A DNA stretch of 64,000 nucleotides from an uncultured Eubacteriales bacterium (GTDB lineage Bacteria; Bacillota; Clostridia; Oscillospirales; Oscillospiraceae), in contig UQWH01000004.1 in NCBI GenBank assembly GCA_900544705.1, positions 1-64,000 of the forward strand. The letters run 5' to 3'. This document shows positions 1-8,697 of this stretch, piece after piece; positions within the stretch are counted from its first letter, which is position 1, and every line of letters starts with the position of its first letter. The notes under the pieces were generated by a model. That model saw only the letters and a list, made by a program, of their open reading frames with translations. It was not told where the DNA came from and made no database searches. Position numbers and translations under genes: made by a program.

Positions 1-256
1 TGAAACTTTTTCTTGTTCGCGCTGGCTTTGATATGGGTGCCGTCAATGAAAATTGCGTTCGGATCGACCATACGGTGATTGAGCGCCTTGTTGAGAATAT
101 GCTAGAAAATCTCACTGGTCAGCTCGTCCGGAAAGCGCTTGCAGACAGATGTTGAATGAGCACCATCTTGATCAGCACGACCGGGTCCGTCCCCGGTCGG
201 TCGTTGTCATGGCAGTAATACGGTGTCGGCCGGTCATACAGCCATTCGTAATCCAT
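1..256 (-). pseudogene. IS1182-type transposase remnant (partial, degraded)
   Basis: The reading frame from the ATG at 256 encodes an N-terminal transposase segment (DRPGTDPVVLIKMVLIQHL) typical of IS1182/DUF772 transposases. It then loses the frame near position 135. A second frame resumes with FPDELTSEIF, meets an in-frame TAG, and continues to FIDGTHIKASANKKKF at the window edge, the usual start of the catalytic core. Compared with the family, roughly 30-40 residues are missing between the two parts, so there is an internal deletion with frameshift plus a nonsense codon. The copy continues off the left edge. It is very unlikely to make active transposase. The family assignment rests on motif memory only. 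Confidence 0.8.
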
Positions 257-761
257 GACCCTTATACCAGAATCTAAGCCGTTTGGGTAGTTTTTTGACA
301 GACTGAGGCGCAGACGGGGAACCCGCCTGCGCCTTTCTGCGCCCGTATATCCAAAAAACGCTTGCATCCTACGTGGTGTTTTGAAATTTGGTTTGCACCC
401 GTAGGGAACGCTCTTCTGCGCAGCCCTTGGCGGCTTTGCCGTCTTAGGGGTGTGGCGTGCCCCTTGCGGGCAGACCGTTCCATCGTGAAGGCATCCGCAA
501 TAATGGAACCGCCATCGGCGGTTCCCATGAAAAAACCCCTCAAAAACGCCGGGAACCCGTTCTATTTCGGGTTCCCGGCGCATATACTTTATACTAGAAT
601 CTGTTAAAAAGCTTGAAAAGCTTTTTATAGCGCCGAAGGCGCGTCAGATTCTGCATGAGACGGCGCAGCGTGCATTCGCACGATGCGAGTGTGCGTAGCA
701 CACGGGATTCTTGATTAAATGTTTTAATCAAGAATCAGTATTATACCAAACAAACCGCCGG
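257..761. other. Gene-free, hairpin-rich spacer with repeat-like segments
   Basis: No convincing gene is present. The stretch contains several inverted repeats: 307-333 (GGCGCAG...CTGCGCC), 547-580 (13-bp arms of CGCCGGGAACCCG), 606-626 (AAAAAGCTT/AAGCTTTTT) and 706-736 (14-bp arms, 3-nt loop). Positions 395-535 share words with the dispersed repeat seen at 10470-10720, such as CCCGTAGGGAACG and GCAATAATGGAACCGCC. The mix of a dead transposase and stacked palindromes suggests old insertion activity. Confidence 0.6.
706..736. repeat. Perfect 14-bp inverted repeat
   Basis: The arms GATTCTTGATTAAA and TTTAATCAAGAATC are separated by TGT. It lies just past the 3' end of the leftward Cof-phosphatase gene and could act as a transcript end for it, although no clear T-run follows on the minus strand. 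It is AT-rich compared with the surrounding DNA. Confidence 0.6.
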
Positions 762-1511
762 TCACAGCGTTTGCAGAAGCTCCTCGACCCGCTCACAATG
801 CTGCGGAAAACGCGCCAGCAGCTCCGGTGCAGCCGAGGCCATCAGATAGGCGCTTCCGGCATAGTCGAGCATCCCAACGTCATTATAATTGTCGCCGATG
901 GCGAGAATTTCTTCCCGTGCGACGCCCAGAAGCTCTCCCAGCCGCCGCAGGCCGTCGGCCTTGTCCGACCGGGTGAAATCGACCCAGCGCTCGCCTGCGA
1001 TGCGCGGCGGCAGGGAAAGACCGGCCAGCTTGGGTACGAGCGCAGCAGGATCGGGGCAGAAGGCAGACACCTTGAGAATTTCCTCCGGAATATCCTCCGG
1101 CGTGGGCACATAGACCAGATGGTTGCCGACCTCCCGGATCACCTCCACGATCTCCGGCCCCTTGGGGAAGAGGTAGCAGCCGTTCACGCCCGAGACCATC
1201 AGCTCGCAGTCCGGCCGGGCGAGAATGTCATGGCAGATCGTCAGCGCGTCCGTGCGCGGGATGGCGATGTGGCCCAGCAGCGCGCCGCCCGGCGCATAAA
1301 GGGTCGAGCCGTTTTCGCAGATATAATACAGCTCGTCCGCGACGGGCGCAAACAGCCGCCGCAGGCTCTCCAGCCGCCGCCCGCTGGTCGGGCAGAAGCG
1401 GATGCCCTTGGCCGCCAGCCGCGGGATCTCGTGCAGGACTGCGGGTGCGATCTCACGCTGCCACGGAAACAGCAGCGTACCGTCGATGTCGCAGGCAATC
1501 AGTCGGATCAT
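762..1511 (-). CDS. Cof-type HAD-superfamily sugar-phosphate phosphatase
   Basis: This 249-residue cytosolic protein is of normal length for the Cof/YbiV (HAD-IIB) group. Motif I is LIACDIDGTLL at the N-terminus, with the nucleophile Asp and the acid/base Asp. GDNYNDVGML near residue 210 is motif IV, which binds Mg2+. The central part is the variable C2 cap. Such enzymes remove phosphate from sugar phosphates and some cofactors, and the substrate cannot be read from sequence. It is the last gene of the leftward run binding protein-kinase-regulator-phosphatase, 15 bp after the regulator stop codon. Sharing that transcript suggests it handles an organophosphate or sugar phosphate connected with the locus; this is inference. 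Confidence 0.88.
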   Translation of the reverse strand: MIRLIACDIDGTLLFPWQREIAPAVLHEIPRLAAKGIRFCPTSGRRLESLRRLFAPVADELYYICENGSTLYAPGGALLGHIAIPRTDALTICHDILARPDCELMVSGVNGCYLFPKGPEIVEVIREVGNHLVYVPTPEDIPEEILKVSAFCPDPAALVPKLAGLSLPPRIAGERWVDFTRSDKADGLRRLGELLGVAREEILAIGDNYNDVGMLDYAGSAYLMASAAPELLARFPQHCERVEELLQTL

Positions 1512-1526
1512 ACGGGAAACTCCTTT

Positions 1527-2270
1527 CTATTTTGTGCTGTCCTGATACTCCGACGGGCTGATGCCGGTCAGCTTCTTGAAAGTGGCGGAAAAATAGGCAA
1601 TGTCGCGGTAGCCGACCTGCTCGGCCACTTCGTAGACCTTCCGGCGGCAGTCGCGCAGCAGCTCCATGGATTTGTGGATGCGGTAGCGCGTCAGATAGGA
1701 AAGCAGCGTCGAATCCGTTTCCTTCTTGAATAAATGGCTCAGATGCCCCTCGCTCAGGCCGAGCTGCTGGGCGATCATGCCCACGGTCAGGTTCGGATTG
1801 CCGTAGTTCTCCGCGATGCAGTCCATGGCGGAGAGCACATAGCGGCTCTGCCCGCCCTTTTTCGGCAGCTCGACCTCTCTGGCGCGCACCGCCTGCGTTT
1901 CCAGCTTCTTTTGCAGCGTCAGCACCGCCTGCTCCAGATCGCCGTCGTGGAAGGGCTTGAGCAGGAAGTCCACCGCGCCCAGCCGCATCGCACTGCGGGC
2001 GTACTCAAAACTGTCGTAGGCGGTCAGGATGATCGCCGGGGCGCGGCAGCCGCGTTCGCGGAGCTGGCGCAGCATCTCGATGCCGTCCATCTTCGGCATT
2101 TTCAGATCCGTGATGATGAGCGTCGGCTCGCAGCGCTCCACGACGGCGAGCGCTTCCTCGCCGTTGGCGGCCTCGCCCACGACCACGCAGTCGATCGCCG
2201 CCCAGTCCACCGTCAGAACGATGCCCTTGCGGATCATTTCTTCATCTTCAACGACCAGTACCTTCAGCAT
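1527..2270 (-). CDS. AraC-type response regulator (YesN family)
   Basis: This 247-residue protein has an N-terminal receiver domain and a C-terminal AraC-type double helix-turn-helix from about residue 145. The acidic pocket is EDEE near residues 8-11. The phosphorylated Asp is D55 in IITDLKMPKMDG, the switch Thr is T83 and the conserved Lys is K105 (LLKPF). The C-terminus carries GLSEGHLSHLFKK and ISPSEYQ, typical of AraC recognition units. Its start overlaps the 3' end of the kinase gene by 23 bp, indicating translational coupling and a cognate pair. Its likely targets are the divergent transport promoters at 5000-5222; this is inference from position. Confidence 0.93.
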   Translation of the reverse strand: MLKVLVVEDEEMIRKGIVLTVDWAAIDCVVVGEAANGEEALAVVERCEPTLIITDLKMPKMDGIEMLRQLRERGCRAPAIILTAYDSFEYARSAMRLGAVDFLLKPFHDGDLEQAVLTLQKKLETQAVRAREVELPKKGGQSRYVLSAMDCIAENYGNPNLTVGMIAQQLGLSEGHLSHLFKKETDSTLLSYLTRYRIHKSMELLRDCRRKVYEVAEQVGYRDIAYFSATFKKLTGISPSEYQDSTK

Positions 2271-3966
2271 GGTCGGACGCCTCCCTTCGTGTCACGGGCA
2301 GCGTGGCGGTGATGACCGCGCCCGCGCCCTCCGCGCGGTTGGCCAGAAATAGGCCGAATTCCGCGCCGTAGTGTTTTTGCAGAATGGTGTCCACATTGAA
2401 CAGCCCCAGATGTCCCTCGCCTGCGGCGTGGGGACGGTATTTTCCCAGCAGCTCCTGCGGCAGACCCGCGCCGTTGTCCGCCACGCAGATGCGCAGCACG
2501 CCGTCTGCGGCAGAGACCGTGACCTCCAACCGGCCGCCGTCCACGCCGGACAGGCCATGCAGGACGGCGTTTTCCGCCAGCGGCTGGAGCATCATTTTCG
2601 GCACAAGGCAGTCTTCCAACTCCGCCGGGACCTCCACGGAGAAGGTGAAGCTGTCGGCCAGCCGGATGCGCTGGATCTCCATATAGCGCTTCAGGACCTC
2701 CACCTCCTGCCGCAGGGAAACGAATTCCTCCGGCCGGATGCAGAAGCGCAGAATATCGGCGAGGTCCGTGGACATCAGCGCGACCTGCGGCACCTGATTG
2801 ATCTTGCTGATCCACTTCATGGTGTCGAGGGTGTTGCAGAGAAAATGCGGGTTGAGCTGTGCCTGTAACATCCGGATCTGCGCTTCGTTGAGCGCGCGCT
2901 GGTTGTCGACCAGTAGCTGCTGGTTGCGCTTGAGGTCGATGACCATGCGGTTGAACTGCTGGGCCAGCTCGCCCAGCTCGTCCGATTGCAGCACCGGGAC
3001 GTGGACCTCCAGATTGTTTTTGCCGACCTGCTGCAAGGCGTTGTGCAGCTGCCCGATGGGGCGGAAAAGCTGGCGGCTCATCTGAAAGCTCATCACCACG
3101 CACACGCCGATGCAAATCAGCGCGCAGGAGATGCTCACGGTGTATAACAGCCGCATCGTGCTGCGGGTAAAGACCTGCGGCTGCTGTAAGACGACGCACA
3201 GCCCCGTCGCCTCGTGCCTGCGGATGCGGTAGACATAATCCTCGGACAAGCCGGAAAGCGTCCCGCCGGACAGAAGCTGCGCGCGCAGCCTCGCCGCAAG
3301 TTGGTCGCCCAGCGTGTCGTTCGTGCAGTAGACGGGACGCCAGTAGCGGCTCAGAACGGCCAGAACATTCTGTGCGCCGGCCTTGCCGCCCAGCAGCGAT
3401 TGCAGCCCCGCGGGCGAAACGCTGATGACCAGATAGCCCAAGGGTGCGCCGTAAGGGTCGGTGAGCAGGGCAGCGCCCTGCAAAACCGCGTCGGAGGAGG
3501 GCTGTTCACCGGAAATATAAACCAGCTCGTTTTGAGGCGCCTGTGCCGCCTCATATAAAATGCCCCAGCTTGTGGGCAGGCGGAGGCTTGCGGGCGCGGT
3601 CTGCGTGGAGTAGCGCCAGAGGCCGCTGATGTCATAGAGATCGAGCCGGGCGAAGTTCTTCGCCTCGCCGGAGGCCCGGAAGAGCTGGCCGTTGACCAAT
3701 GTGTCCTCCGCGCGCTCGTCAAAGAGCGCTTGACTGACGGTCCGGTTGCCGCGCAGCGCCTGCACCGCGCCGCGGATGCCCGCATCCAGCTTGTCGAGGG
3801 CCAGAATACTTTCGTCCAGCGCCTGCTCGGACTGCGTGTCGGCGCTGCTCGTCATGCGCAGGCGGAAGATCTGCAAAAGCATCGCCGAGCAGATGAGAAG
3901 CGGCACGAGCGACACAATCAGAAACCCGGCGAACAGCCGCTTGCGGAAGGAGTACGATCGTTTCAT
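2248..3966 (-). CDS. YesM-type sensor histidine kinase
   Basis: This 572-residue membrane kinase has a basic N-terminus followed by a membrane segment at about 12-30, an extracellular sensor region to about 270, a second membrane segment near 275-295, a HAMP linker to about 345, a His_kinase domain with LNPHFLCNTLD (phospho-acceptor H374) and a C-terminal HATPase domain with N-box ENAVLHG and G-box DNGAGLP. This NPHF type pairs with AraC-like regulators. The gene overlaps the upstream solute-binding protein gene by 4 bp and the regulator gene downstream by 23 bp. The overlap with a binding protein suggests that the lipoprotein delivers the signal to the kinase, as in other carbohydrate or organophosphate sensing systems; this is inference. 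Confidence 0.93.
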   Translation of the reverse strand: MKRSYSFRKRLFAGFLIVSLVPLLICSAMLLQIFRLRMTSSADTQSEQALDESILALDKLDAGIRGAVQALRGNRTVSQALFDERAEDTLVNGQLFRASGEAKNFARLDLYDISGLWRYSTQTAPASLRLPTSWGILYEAAQAPQNELVYISGEQPSSDAVLQGAALLTDPYGAPLGYLVISVSPAGLQSLLGGKAGAQNVLAVLSRYWRPVYCTNDTLGDQLAARLRAQLLSGGTLSGLSEDYVYRIRRHEATGLCVVLQQPQVFTRSTMRLLYTVSISCALICIGVCVVMSFQMSRQLFRPIGQLHNALQQVGKNNLEVHVPVLQSDELGELAQQFNRMVIDLKRNQQLLVDNQRALNEAQIRMLQAQLNPHFLCNTLDTMKWISKINQVPQVALMSTDLADILRFCIRPEEFVSLRQEVEVLKRYMEIQRIRLADSFTFSVEVPAELEDCLVPKMMLQPLAENAVLHGLSGVDGGRLEVTVSAADGVLRICVADNGAGLPQELLGKYRPHAAGEGHLGLFNVDTILQKHYGAEFGLFLANRAEGAGAVITATLPVTRREASDHAEGTGR

Positions 3967-5000
3967 TTCTCGCCCTCCCCGTCAAGCAGCGCCTGAAAGC
4001 GTTCGAGGATCGCGCCGCGCTCGCTGCTCGCCTGCGAAATATCATACGCCGTCATCGGAATTTTTTCAAGCCGCACCAGCGCCGCAGGCGGCTCGATGTC
4101 GCTGCGCACACTGCGGCGGGAGAATTCCGAATCCTGCAAAAGCGACTGCACGTCGCGGCTGACGGTGAAATCGAGGAAGCGCCGGGCGTTTTCCGCGTGC
4201 TGCGCGCCGCGGATGAGCGCACTGCCGTCCGGCACGGCGCTGGTGCCGTCGGAGGGATAGACCATGCGCAGGTTTTCGCCCGCAGCGATGCGCTTGAGCG
4301 CGGTTTCCTCCAGCGTGATGCCCACCCAGTCCGTGCCGTCGGCGACGGAGTCGAGGATGTCGCCGGAGGAGGAGAGCAGCTTGCCGCTCAGATTCTCCGC
4401 AAAGGCGCGGAGCGTGTCCTCCTGCGGCGCGTCCACCGCGCTGAGCATGGTCACGAGCCCCGTGTAGCACGAGCCGGAAACGGCGGGGTCGGCAAAGGCG
4501 ATCCGCCCGCAGAATTCCGGCCGCAGCAGATCCTGCCAGCTCGTCAGCTCGGTGCGCTCGACGAGCTTTGGGTTGTAGATCAGCACGATGGGCAGAGCGG
4601 AAAAGGGCGTCCATAGCCCGTCGGAGGTCCGATACTGCGGGGCGATGTCCGCCGTGTCGGCGCAGAGATAGGGGGTAAAGTATTCGCTGTAGGCTTCCAG
4701 ACTTTCCACGCCGCCGCCGAACATCACGTCGGCACAGGGGGCGTCTGCCTCCCACGAGATCCGTTCCAGCAGCTCGTTGGTGCCGCCGGTGACCACGTCC
4801 ACCCAGATGCCGGTACGCTCTTCAAATTCCTTGACGATCGGCCACCAGACCTCTTTTTTATGGGAGGTGTAGACCACCAGCCGCTGCTCCTGCGCAGGCG
4901 CGAAGTCCGCGCCGTCCGGCGCGGCGTCCGCCGCACAGCCCGCCAGCAGGCACATTGCTGCCAGCACCGCCGCCAGACGGAAGAAAGCCCGTTTTTTCAT
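3963..5000 (-). CDS. Extracellular solute-binding lipoprotein, probable sensor partner
   Basis: About 345 residues. I chose the ATG at 5000 because AAAGGAG lies 6 nt upstream, although the frame stays open to 5033. The N-terminus is a lipoprotein signal with LLAGC, lipidated Cys about residue 22. The rest resembles the iron(III)/phosphonate binding-protein class (RLVVYTSHKKEVWWPIVKEFEERTGI, then GGTNELLERI and FADPAVSGSCYTG). It is co-transcribed with the kinase, overlapping it by 4 bp, and not with the permease. It therefore may present ligand to the kinase rather than feed the transporter. The ligand is unknown: ferric ion, a phosphonate or an organophosphate are all possible for this family. 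Confidence 0.87.
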   Translation of the reverse strand: MKKRAFFRLAAVLAAMCLLAGCAADAAPDGADFAPAQEQRLVVYTSHKKEVWWPIVKEFEERTGIWVDVVTGGTNELLERISWEADAPCADVMFGGGVESLEAYSEYFTPYLCADTADIAPQYRTSDGLWTPFSALPIVLIYNPKLVERTELTSWQDLLRPEFCGRIAFADPAVSGSCYTGLVTMLSAVDAPQEDTLRAFAENLSGKLLSSSGDILDSVADGTDWVGITLEETALKRIAAGENLRMVYPSDGTSAVPDGSALIRGAQHAENARRFLDFTVSRDVQSLLQDSEFSRRSVRSDIEPPAALVRLEKIPMTAYDISQASSERGAILERFQALLDGEGEK

Positions 5001-5123
5001 CCTGTTCTCCTTTGTTCCATGATCTGTCTGCACTTTGCCTAATTATAACATAGAATCCATCCGGTTTTCATTAAAAACGCACAAGAATCTCAGAATCCTA
5101 CAAAATAACGCAGTTTTGTCCAC

Positions 5124-5152
5124 TGTTCAATCGTCCTGGGAAAAGGTACAAT
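5124..5152 (+). promoter_or_regulatory. Candidate promoter of the rightward transport operon
   Basis: TGTTCA and TACAAT are 17 nt apart in the 221-bp divergent spacer. The weak -35 box would fit an activator-dependent promoter, and the AraC-type regulator encoded alongside is the obvious candidate. A short GC hairpin (GGGCGG...GCCGCCC, about 5166-5184) follows in the leader. Confidence 0.4.
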
Positions 5153-5221
5153 AAAACCAAGGATCGGGGCGGAAGTGCCGCCCGGTGTCCGAAATTGTAT
5201 AGTGTATAGGAGGAAATCGCA

Positions 5222-6631
5222 ATGAAAAGAATTCTCGCACTGCTTCTGGCCGTTTGCATGATTCTGGCACTGGCAGCCTGCGGCACGCAGGATCCGACCA
5301 AGCCGTCTGATGAAACGCCGAACAATTCCGATGAAAGCAAGGCCCCCGTGGAATCCAAGGACAACGAGCCTGAGGAAAACCTCACCGCTGTTCAGAAGAT
5401 CATCAAGGAAGCCGAAGGCATGACCCTCGAAGAGCTGGCCAAGAAGGCCATCGAGGAGTCCAACGGCAAGATGTTCTACGGCGTGGGCAACTCCAGCCGC
5501 GGCAAGAGCGCCCTGCCTCTGTTCATCGAATATCTGCAGACCATCGATCCCAATTATACCATGGAATTCGAGTGGCAGCAGCCGAAAAACAACAAAATTT
5601 TCGATCAGCTCACCGCTGACTCCCTCAAGGAGACCGGCACCTTCGCCATGACCCTGATCCAGGACGGCAACCAGATCGAAAGCAAGATGGTCCAGACCGC
5701 CATCCTCGACACCTTCATCCCGAAGGATTGGGCGGACGCCAACAAGACCACGGCCGATGAGTACAAGGGCTTCCTGCCCCTGCAGACCCTGAACAAGGTC
5801 TTCATGTACAACTCCACCGGCTCCAAGACCTATGACAACTGCTGGGACTTCGTTGCCGAGGGCGAGCATGGCCTGTTCATGGACATCGACTCCGAGATCG
5901 TCGGCAAGAACTTCCTGTACATGCTGACCCGCGACGACTATGCTGCATGGCTGAAGGAAGCCTATGAAGCACTGCCCGCCGACGAGCAGACCTACTTCCA
6001 GCCCACCATCAAGGCGATGGAGTCCGAAGCGGAAGACCTCGGCCTCGGTGCCGACGGCGCCTACGCTCTGGCGTGGATCAAGCTCTGGGTCGAAAGCTAC
6101 AACGCCCAGACCGACGACGGCCCCATCTGCAACACCCTCGTTGACGCCTCCGCGACCGATCAGTTCGGCCTGCTGGTTTATTCCAAGCTCCGCTCCGTCG
6201 AGGAGTCCAGCTCCGTTTCCGTCAACAACATCAAGGTCGCCGCTTATGAGGACGGCTACAAGGGCATCGGCGGCTATGGCTACTGCCATTACCTCTTCGT
6301 CACCGACAACAGCCCGCTGCCCTGGACTGCCTGCGCCTTCATCGCCTACATGACCTGCACCGCCGACGGCTTCTCCGCATGGGGCAAGGACATGGGCGGC
6401 TACTCCTCCAACCCGAACGTCGCTGCGGAGACGGAAGAGAACTTCCATCATTCCATCGGCGGCATGGCTGAGGACGGCACCACGGTTGAATTCGCAGCCA
6501 AGAACGACCGCGGCTACGACTGGTGGACCACCGACGGCGAGCTGGTTCTGGAAGATCCGGAATACTGCGCATCCGTCGCCTTCACGGTCGGCAGCTGGAT
6601 CGAGATGCTGACCAAGTACAGCGCAGGCTAA
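5222..6631 (+). CDS. ABC transporter solute-binding lipoprotein
   Basis: This 469-residue lipoprotein begins at an ATG with AGGAGG well placed upstream. The signal peptide ends in ALAACG (lipidated Cys about residue 20), followed by an acidic Ser/Pro-rich linker. The mature part looks like a family-1 extracellular binding protein: MFYGVGNSSRGKSALPLFIEYLQ near residue 80 and a C-terminal region rich in aromatic residues. It is the first gene of the rightward unit that continues with the fused permease and the ATPase, so it is the likely feeding receptor of that importer. A 233-bp spacer with a hairpin separates it from the permease. The substrate is not identifiable from sequence. Confidence 0.87.
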   Translation: MKRILALLLAVCMILALAACGTQDPTKPSDETPNNSDESKAPVESKDNEPEENLTAVQKIIKEAEGMTLEELAKKAIEESNGKMFYGVGNSSRGKSALPLFIEYLQTIDPNYTMEFEWQQPKNNKIFDQLTADSLKETGTFAMTLIQDGNQIESKMVQTAILDTFIPKDWADANKTTADEYKGFLPLQTLNKVFMYNSTGSKTYDNCWDFVAEGEHGLFMDIDSEIVGKNFLYMLTRDDYAAWLKEAYEALPADEQTYFQPTIKAMESEAEDLGLGADGAYALAWIKLWVESYNAQTDDGPICNTLVDASATDQFGLLVYSKLRSVEESSSVSVNNIKVAAYEDGYKGIGGYGYCHYLFVTDNSPLPWTACAFIAYMTCTADGFSAWGKDMGGYSSNPNVAAETEENFHHSIGGMAEDGTTVEFAAKNDRGYDWWTTDGELVLEDPEYCASVAFTVGSWIEMLTKYSAG

Positions 6632-6667
6632 GATCTGACCTCTCTTTTCTACAAAGAGTGAAAAACA

Positions 6668-6704
6668 GGAAGCTCCGATCATCAGAAATCTGACCGGAGC
6701 TTCC
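6668..6704 (+). other. Intercistronic hairpin between binding protein and permease genes
   Basis: The arms GGAAGCTCCG and CGGAGCTTCC form a 10-bp stem. No T-run follows, so this is not a standard terminator. Hairpins here commonly protect the upstream message and give more binding protein than permease; that role is inferred. Confidence 0.6.
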
Positions 6705-6864
6705 GTAAAGTAAAATTCGCGGCGCCCTTGGACCAGCGATTTCCCGCCGCGTCCAGGGGCGCCTGCCATTCCGCCGCGGAAGCCTGCGCAGGAGCGGGCT
6801 GAACCATCTCAGTCCGTCCGTGCGCAGCTTTCCACGGCGCACCATCCCGGAAAAGGAGCGTGCC

Positions 6865-8694
6865 ATGAACCAATCCACCCCCCTGCGGGCGAGCAAAAGT
6901 ACGATCCTGCTGAACAAGCTCAAGACCTACTTTTCCAAGCCCTATAATATCATCCTTCTGCTTCTGGGCATCGTGCTGACCTTCACAACGGTCGCACCCA
7001 TCGTCGCCATCATCAAGGATACCTTCAAGATCCATCCCGGCACCATCGACGCCTACCTCACGCAGAAGCAGGACGGCTATACCCTCGTCAACTACATCGA
7101 CCTTTTCACCAGCAAGATGGCCACGAAGAACCTGTGGATGCCGCTTCTCAATACCGTCCTGCTGGCGGTCGGCACCTGCCTGGTGTCCATCCTTTTCGGC
7201 GGCATTTTCGCCTTCCTGATCACGCGGACGAATCTGGCGTGGCGGAAGTATCTGAGCTCCATCTTCATTTTCCCCTACATCATGCCGCAGTGGACGCTGG
7301 CCGTTGTGTGGCAGAACCTCTTTAACTCCAACGCCGTCACCGGCACGTCCAACGGCCTGCTCGCGGCGCTGTTCAACGTGAATATGCCGGGCTGGTGGTG
7401 CAAGGGGCTGTTCCCGAGCATCGTCGTGCTGGGCCTGCACTATGCGCCCTTTGCCTATATCCTGATCGGCGGTATCTTCCGCAATATGGACGCCAATCTG
7501 GAGGAGGCCGCGACCATCCTCGACACCCCGCGCTGGAAGACCATGCTGCGCATCACCCTGCCGATGGTGAAGCCCGCCATTCTCTCGACCATCCTGCTGG
7601 TGTTCGGCAGCGCCATGGGCTCCTATCCCGTGCCGCATTACCTTGGCCTGAACACCCTTTCGACCAAGTACGTGTCCATGAACGACAAGTACACCGGCGA
7701 AACCGGTATTCTGGCGATCATCATGATGGTGTTCGGCGTGGCGATCATGCTCATGAACCAGATCTCCCTGCACAGCCGCAAGAACTACACCACCGTTTCC
7801 GGCAAGTCCGGTCAGATCTCCAAGATCAATCTGGGCAAGGCGGGCAAGTACATCATCGCTCTGCTGCTTGTGGTCATCACCTTCTTCACGAGCATCTTCC
7901 CCATCGCCTCCTTCGCCTTTGAGACCTTCCTGCCGAACCCGGGCGATTATTCCTTCCTCTACACGGGCGATGCCTCCAACCTGACGACCAAGTGGTGGAT
8001 CACCTCGGAGAACGTCACCGAAAACGGTATGTACGGCCAGAAGGGCATCCTGTATAACAAGACGATCTGGAAGGCCTTCGGCGGCACCATTCTCGTCAGC
8101 GTCTGCTGCGCCCTGATCGCGGGCACCATCGGCACGATGATCGGCTACGCGGTGTCGAAAAACCGGCGAAGTAAATGGGCAAATTATGTCAACTCCATGG
8201 CGTTTTTGCCCTACCTGATGCCCTCCATCGCCGTGGGTGCGGCCTTCTTCGTCCTGTTCTCCACGGAAAAGCTGAACCTGTTCAATACCTACACACTATT
8301 GATCATCGTCGGCACGGTCAAGTACATCCCCTTCGCCAGCCGCAGCTCCCTGAACTCCATGCTCCAGCTCTCCGGCGAGATCGAGGAGGCGGCCATCATT
8401 CAGGACATTCCGTGGTTCAAGCGCATGACGCGCATCATCATCCCCATCCAGAAATCGTCCATTATCAGCGGCTACCTGCTGCCGTTCATGACCTGTCTGC
8501 GTGAGCTGTCGCTGTTCATGCTGCTGTGCGTGCAGGGCTTCATCCTCTCGACCACGCTGGACTACTTCGACGAGATGGGCCTGTATGCCTTCTCTAGCGG
8601 CATCAACCTGATCCTGATCGTCACCATTCTTGTCTGCAATACCATCGTCAATAAAGTCACGGGCGCCAGCCTCGACAAAGGAATAGGAGGATAA
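6865..8694 (+). CDS. Fused ABC importer permease (two membrane domains, FbpB/ThiP type)
   Basis: About 609 residues. The ATG at 6865 is chosen because AAAGGAG lies 6-7 nt upstream; the frame is open further 5'. The protein is a tandem fusion of two binding-protein-dependent permease domains. Each half has its own EAA loop, EEAATILDTPRWKTML near residue 210 and EEAAIIQDIPWFKRM near residue 510, which contact the ATPase. About 12 hydrophobic segments are visible. The fused arrangement is usual in iron(III), thiamine and phosphonate importers. It sits 3 bp upstream of the ATPase gene and downstream of the binding protein gene. Confidence 0.92.
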   Translation: MNQSTPLRASKSTILLNKLKTYFSKPYNIILLLLGIVLTFTTVAPIVAIIKDTFKIHPGTIDAYLTQKQDGYTLVNYIDLFTSKMATKNLWMPLLNTVLLAVGTCLVSILFGGIFAFLITRTNLAWRKYLSSIFIFPYIMPQWTLAVVWQNLFNSNAVTGTSNGLLAALFNVNMPGWWCKGLFPSIVVLGLHYAPFAYILIGGIFRNMDANLEEAATILDTPRWKTMLRITLPMVKPAILSTILLVFGSAMGSYPVPHYLGLNTLSTKYVSMNDKYTGETGILAIIMMVFGVAIMLMNQISLHSRKNYTTVSGKSGQISKINLGKAGKYIIALLLVVITFFTSIFPIASFAFETFLPNPGDYSFLYTGDASNLTTKWWITSENVTENGMYGQKGILYNKTIWKAFGGTILVSVCCALIAGTIGTMIGYAVSKNRRSKWANYVNSMAFLPYLMPSIAVGAAFFVLFSTEKLNLFNTYTLLIIVGTVKYIPFASRSSLNSMLQLSGEIEEAAIIQDIPWFKRMTRIIIPIQKSSIISGYLLPFMTCLRELSLFMLLCVQGFILSTTLDYFDEMGLYAFSSGINLILIVTILVCNTIVNKVTGASLDKGIGG

Positions 8695-8697
8695 ACC

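Noticed and set aside
5090..6769. 559-codon frame antisense to the binding-protein gene
   Set aside because: The sense strand encodes a lipoprotein with a signal peptide and ribosome site; the antisense product is low-complexity and Gly/Val-rich.
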